In this document: piece by piece, positions 61,889-64,000 of the stretch
Numbering within the stretch: the first letter of the stretch is position 1
Layout: each line of letters starts with the position of its first letter
Assembly: GCF_013282665.1 (NCBI RefSeq)
Contig: NZ_CP054041.1
Coordinates: forward strand, 1,002,501 to 1,066,500
Source: Listeria monocytogenes
GTDB lineage: Bacteria; Bacillota; Bacilli; Lactobacillales; Listeriaceae
Direction: 5' to 3'
Length of the DNA: 64,000 nucleotides
Program-made: the position numbers and the translations under genes
Notes under the pieces: generated by a model
The model's database searches: none
What the model saw: the letters and a program-made list of their open reading frames with translations, nothing else
What the model was told of the DNA's origin: nothing

Positions 61889-63610
61889 ATGAAAGTATTG
61901 TTTCACCATCTAAAAAAATACAAGCTACAAGCGACACTATCTACATTGTTTGTAGTAGTCATGGTTATCTCACAACTATGGCAACCAAAGTTACTTCAGC
62001 AAGTCCTAGACGCCATCATGAAAGACAATATGGATGAAATCTCATCCATAGGCGCACTTTTAATCGGTATCGCCGCAGTCGGCCTTATCGCCGGGATTCT
62101 AAACACAATTCTTTCAGCCAAAGTCGCTCAGGGCGTCGGCGCAGATATTCGTGAATCTAGTTTCCGTAAAATCCAAACATTTTCATTCAGCAACATCGAA
62201 AAACTTTCGACAGGTAATCTTGTTGTTCGACAAACAAACGACATTACCCAAGTACAAAACTTAGTGATGCTTTCACTACAATCGCTAACAAGAATTCCGA
62301 TTATGTTTATCGGAGCTTTTATTTTAGCGATGTTTACTTTACCTGAATTATGGTGGGTAATTATTGTACTCGTTGTTCTTGTTGTTCTGATTGTTGTATT
62401 CACATTTGGGTCTATGGGTAAGCACTTTGCCATTATCCAGAAGTTAATTGACCGAGTGAATTCTATCGCAAAAGAAAACCTTGCTGGCATGCGCGTAGTT
62501 AAATCTTTCGTGCAAGAAGACAATGAAATCAGTCGTTTTACAACTGTCAGTGACAAATTAACTCGCCACACAATCATCGTTGGGACACTTTTCTCCGTAA
62601 TGATTCCTGCGTTTATGCTCGTTTCTAACTTAGCAATTGTTGTTTCTATTTTCTTTGTAGGCGACATGGCTGCTGAAAACCCTGAAGTTATCGGGGCTAT
62701 CGCATCATTTATGAACTACTTAATGCAAATTATGATGGCAATTATTATCGGTGGTATGCTGATGATGATGGCTTCTCGCGCGCTTATTTCCTTGAAACGT
62801 ATTACCGAAGTTTTGGAAACAGAACCAGATATTACTTACAATGAAAACGCACCAGAACAAGACCTAGAAGGTACAGTTGAATTCCGTCATGTTAGTTTCC
62901 AATACGACGGTGACGATACGCCTGCTCTTAATGATATTTCATTCAAAGCAAATGTTGGCGAAATGGTCGGTATTGTTGGCGCAACAGGTTCTGGTAAATC
63001 TACCCTTGCCCAACTCATCCCTCGACTTTATGATCCAACTGAAGGTGAAGTTATTATCGGCGGAACAAACCTAAAAGATATCAACAAAAAAACACTTCGT
63101 AGCACTGTTTCCTTCGTGCTTCAACGCGCAATCCTATTCTCCGGAACCATTGCAGACAATTTACGTCATGGTAAAAAAGATGCAACTGCCGAAGAAATGG
63201 AACACGCAAGTAAAATAGCACAAGCGAAAGAGTTTATCGACAAGCAAGCAAAACTATATGAAGCACCTGTTTCCGAACGTGGAAATAACTTCTCTGGTGG
63301 ACAAAAACAACGTCTTTCGATTACACGTGGCGTTATCGGTTCGCCGAAAGTTCTAATTCTCGATGACAGCACAAGTGCGCTTGATGCAAAATCCGAGAAA
63401 TTAGTTAAAGAAGCACTGAATAAAGAACTAGACGACACAACGACTTTCATCATTGCACAAAAAATCTCTTCTGTTATTCAAGCAGATAAAATTCTCGTGC
63501 TCGATCAAGGTAAACTAGTTGGCGTTGGTTCCCATAAAGAACTTCTGAAAGAAAATGCAATCTACCGTGAAATTTACGACACTCAAAAAGGCAAGGAGGT
63601 AACCGCATAA
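61889..63610 (+). CDS. ABC exporter half, first of a heterodimeric pair
   Basis: 573-aa half transporter: membrane domain about 1-315; Walker [13 protein letters not shown], signature [13 protein letters not shown], Walker [12 protein letters not shown]. Walker B ends Asp-Asp instead of Asp-Glu and the switch His is Gln (IIAQKISS). So this half has a degenerate ATP site, typical of a heterodimer partner. ATG 61889 has GGGAGG upstream. Confidence 0.93.
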   Translation: MKVLFHHLKKYKLQATLSTLFVVVMVISQLWQPKLLQQVLDAIMKDNMDEISSIGALLIGIAAVGLIAGILNTILSAKVAQGVGADIRESSFRKIQTFSFSNIEKLSTGNLVVRQTNDITQVQNLVMLSLQSLTRIPIMFIGAFILAMFTLPELWWVIIVLVVLVVLIVVFTFGSMGKHFAIIQKLIDRVNSIAKENLAGMRVVKSFVQEDNEISRFTTVSDKLTRHTIIVGTLFSVMIPAFMLVSNLAIVVSIFFVGDMAAENPEVIGAIASFMNYLMQIMMAIIIGGMLMMMASRALISLKRITEVLETEPDITYNENAPEQDLEGTVEFRHVSFQYDGDDTPALNDISFKANVGEMVGIVGATGSGKSTLAQLIPRLYDPTEGEVIIGGTNLKDINKKTLRSTVSFVLQRAILFSGTIADNLRHGKKDATAEEMEHASKIAQAKEFIDKQAKLYEAPVSERGNNFSGGQKQRLSITRGVIGSPKVLILDDSTSALDAKSEKLVKEALNKELDDTTTFIIAQKISSVIQADKILVLDQGKLVGVGSHKELLKENAIYREIYDTQKGKEVTA

Positions 63611-64000
63611 TGAAAGAGTTCAAACAAATTAGTCGCTTTTTCTGGCACTATCTGCGGGGTTATAAGCCTCAACTTTTTGTCATTTTAATTGCTGTAGTTT
63701 TTGCGACATACCTTCAAGTAAAAGCACCACAATATATTGGTAACGCTGTTCAAGAGCTTGGAGATTACGTGGTTCGTTTACTACAAACGGGTGTTGATGA
63801 CAAGAGTGACTTCATCCATATCATTTGGATGCTGATTCTCTGCTACGTACTGCTCGCTGCTGCCACTTTTATCCAAAGTATCATTATGACAGGGGTAGCT
63901 GGTAAATCGACGAACAGAATGCGTATAGGGCTTTTCCGCAAGATGGAAAAACTATCGATTCGTTTCTTCGATAGCCGCAATGATGGCGAAATGCTTAGCC
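63610..64000 (+). CDS. ABC exporter half, second of the pair (3' end cut by window)
   Basis: N-terminal 130 residues of the membrane domain: [20 protein letters not shown], then hydrophobic helices and FRKMEKLSIRFFDSRNDGEMLS. AGGAGG lies upstream and the ATG overlaps the previous stop (TAATG), so translation is coupled. The ABC domain, presumably with a canonical catalytic Glu, lies outside the window. Confidence 0.92.
   Translation, partial: MKEFKQISRFFWHYLRGYKPQLFVILIAVVFATYLQVKAPQYIGNAVQELGDYVVRLLQTGVDDKSDFIHIIWMLILCYVLLAAATFIQSIIMTGVAGKSTNRMRIGLFRKMEKLSIRFFDSRNDGEMLS

Overview
The window is about 64 kb of low-GC Firmicute chromosome. Gene content and order fit a Listeria sensu stricto genome of the L. 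monocytogenes type. This identification is from memory of gene order (PTS, ftsW/rodA, Mg2+ ATPase, NamA autolysin, pstA-tmk, dhaKLM, recR-dnaX, cydABCD, serS, pabABC), not from a database search. Three sites matching the ParB/Spo0J parS consensus and the dnaX-yaaK-recR-yaaL cluster suggest an origin-proximal location. I see no prophage, IS element, CRISPR array, rRNA or tRNA gene.

Layout. 1-1.7 kb: end of a cellobiose/diacetylchitobiose-type PTS operon (IIC, IIA). 1.65-7 kb (minus): a Mg2+-sensing M-box leader, a 31-codon ORF, a P-type Mg2+ ATPase and two SEDS (FtsW/RodA) genes with no gaps between them. 7-12.5 kb: TetR regulator, NamA/MurA autolysin with four LysM modules, c-di-AMP receptor PstA, tmk, and a PLP decarboxylase. 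12.6-18 kb: the PTS-dependent dihydroxyacetone kinase dhaKLM with a cre-like site, an RpiR regulator, a HAD phosphatase, a Nudix hydrolase and an aldo/keto reductase. 18-21.1 kb (minus): dnaX-yaaK-recR-yaaL. 21.3-24 kb (minus): a second PTS IIC operon with a consensus sigma-54 promoter and a cre site. 24.1-26.3 kb: a small-RNA and small-protein region. It holds a 51-aa ORF, a holin-like toxin ORF with an overlapping opposite-strand RNA (type I toxin-antitoxin architecture), a membrane-anchored protein, the SRP RNA and a 31-aa membrane peptide. 26.4-30 kb: a gluconate-type sugar kinase, an L,D-transpeptidase and an LPXTG protein. 30-36 kb: cydABCD with Rex-like half-sites. 36.3-42 kb: tadA, an acyl-CoA synthetase behind a FapR-type operator, three tandem paralogous membrane proteins of unknown function and a NagB-like isomerase. 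42-55 kb: regulators, transporters and small enzymes (MerR, GNAT, VOC, MATE/MarR, CdaR-like, HAD, LacI, CNNM, Sir2, Cdd1-like, MFS, SH3 protein, transaldolase, Crp/Fnr). 55-64 kb: a BmrA-like ABC exporter, TfoX-C protein, serS with a T-box leader, a pyridoxamine-oxidase-like protein, pabA-pabBC, and a heterodimeric ABC exporter cut by the window end.

The most interesting signals are: (1) the type I toxin-antitoxin-like locus at 24.5-24.9 kb, flanked by two near-identical terminator repeats; (2) the M-box leader with a 31-codon ORF in front of an operon joining Mg2+ import to SEDS cell-wall polymerases; (3) a FapR operator in front of an acyl-CoA synthetase; (4) the sigma-54/cre control of the second PTS operon; and (5) the three tandem membrane paralogs. 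Start codons were chosen by Shine-Dalgarno spacing, so several genes are shorter than their longest open frame.
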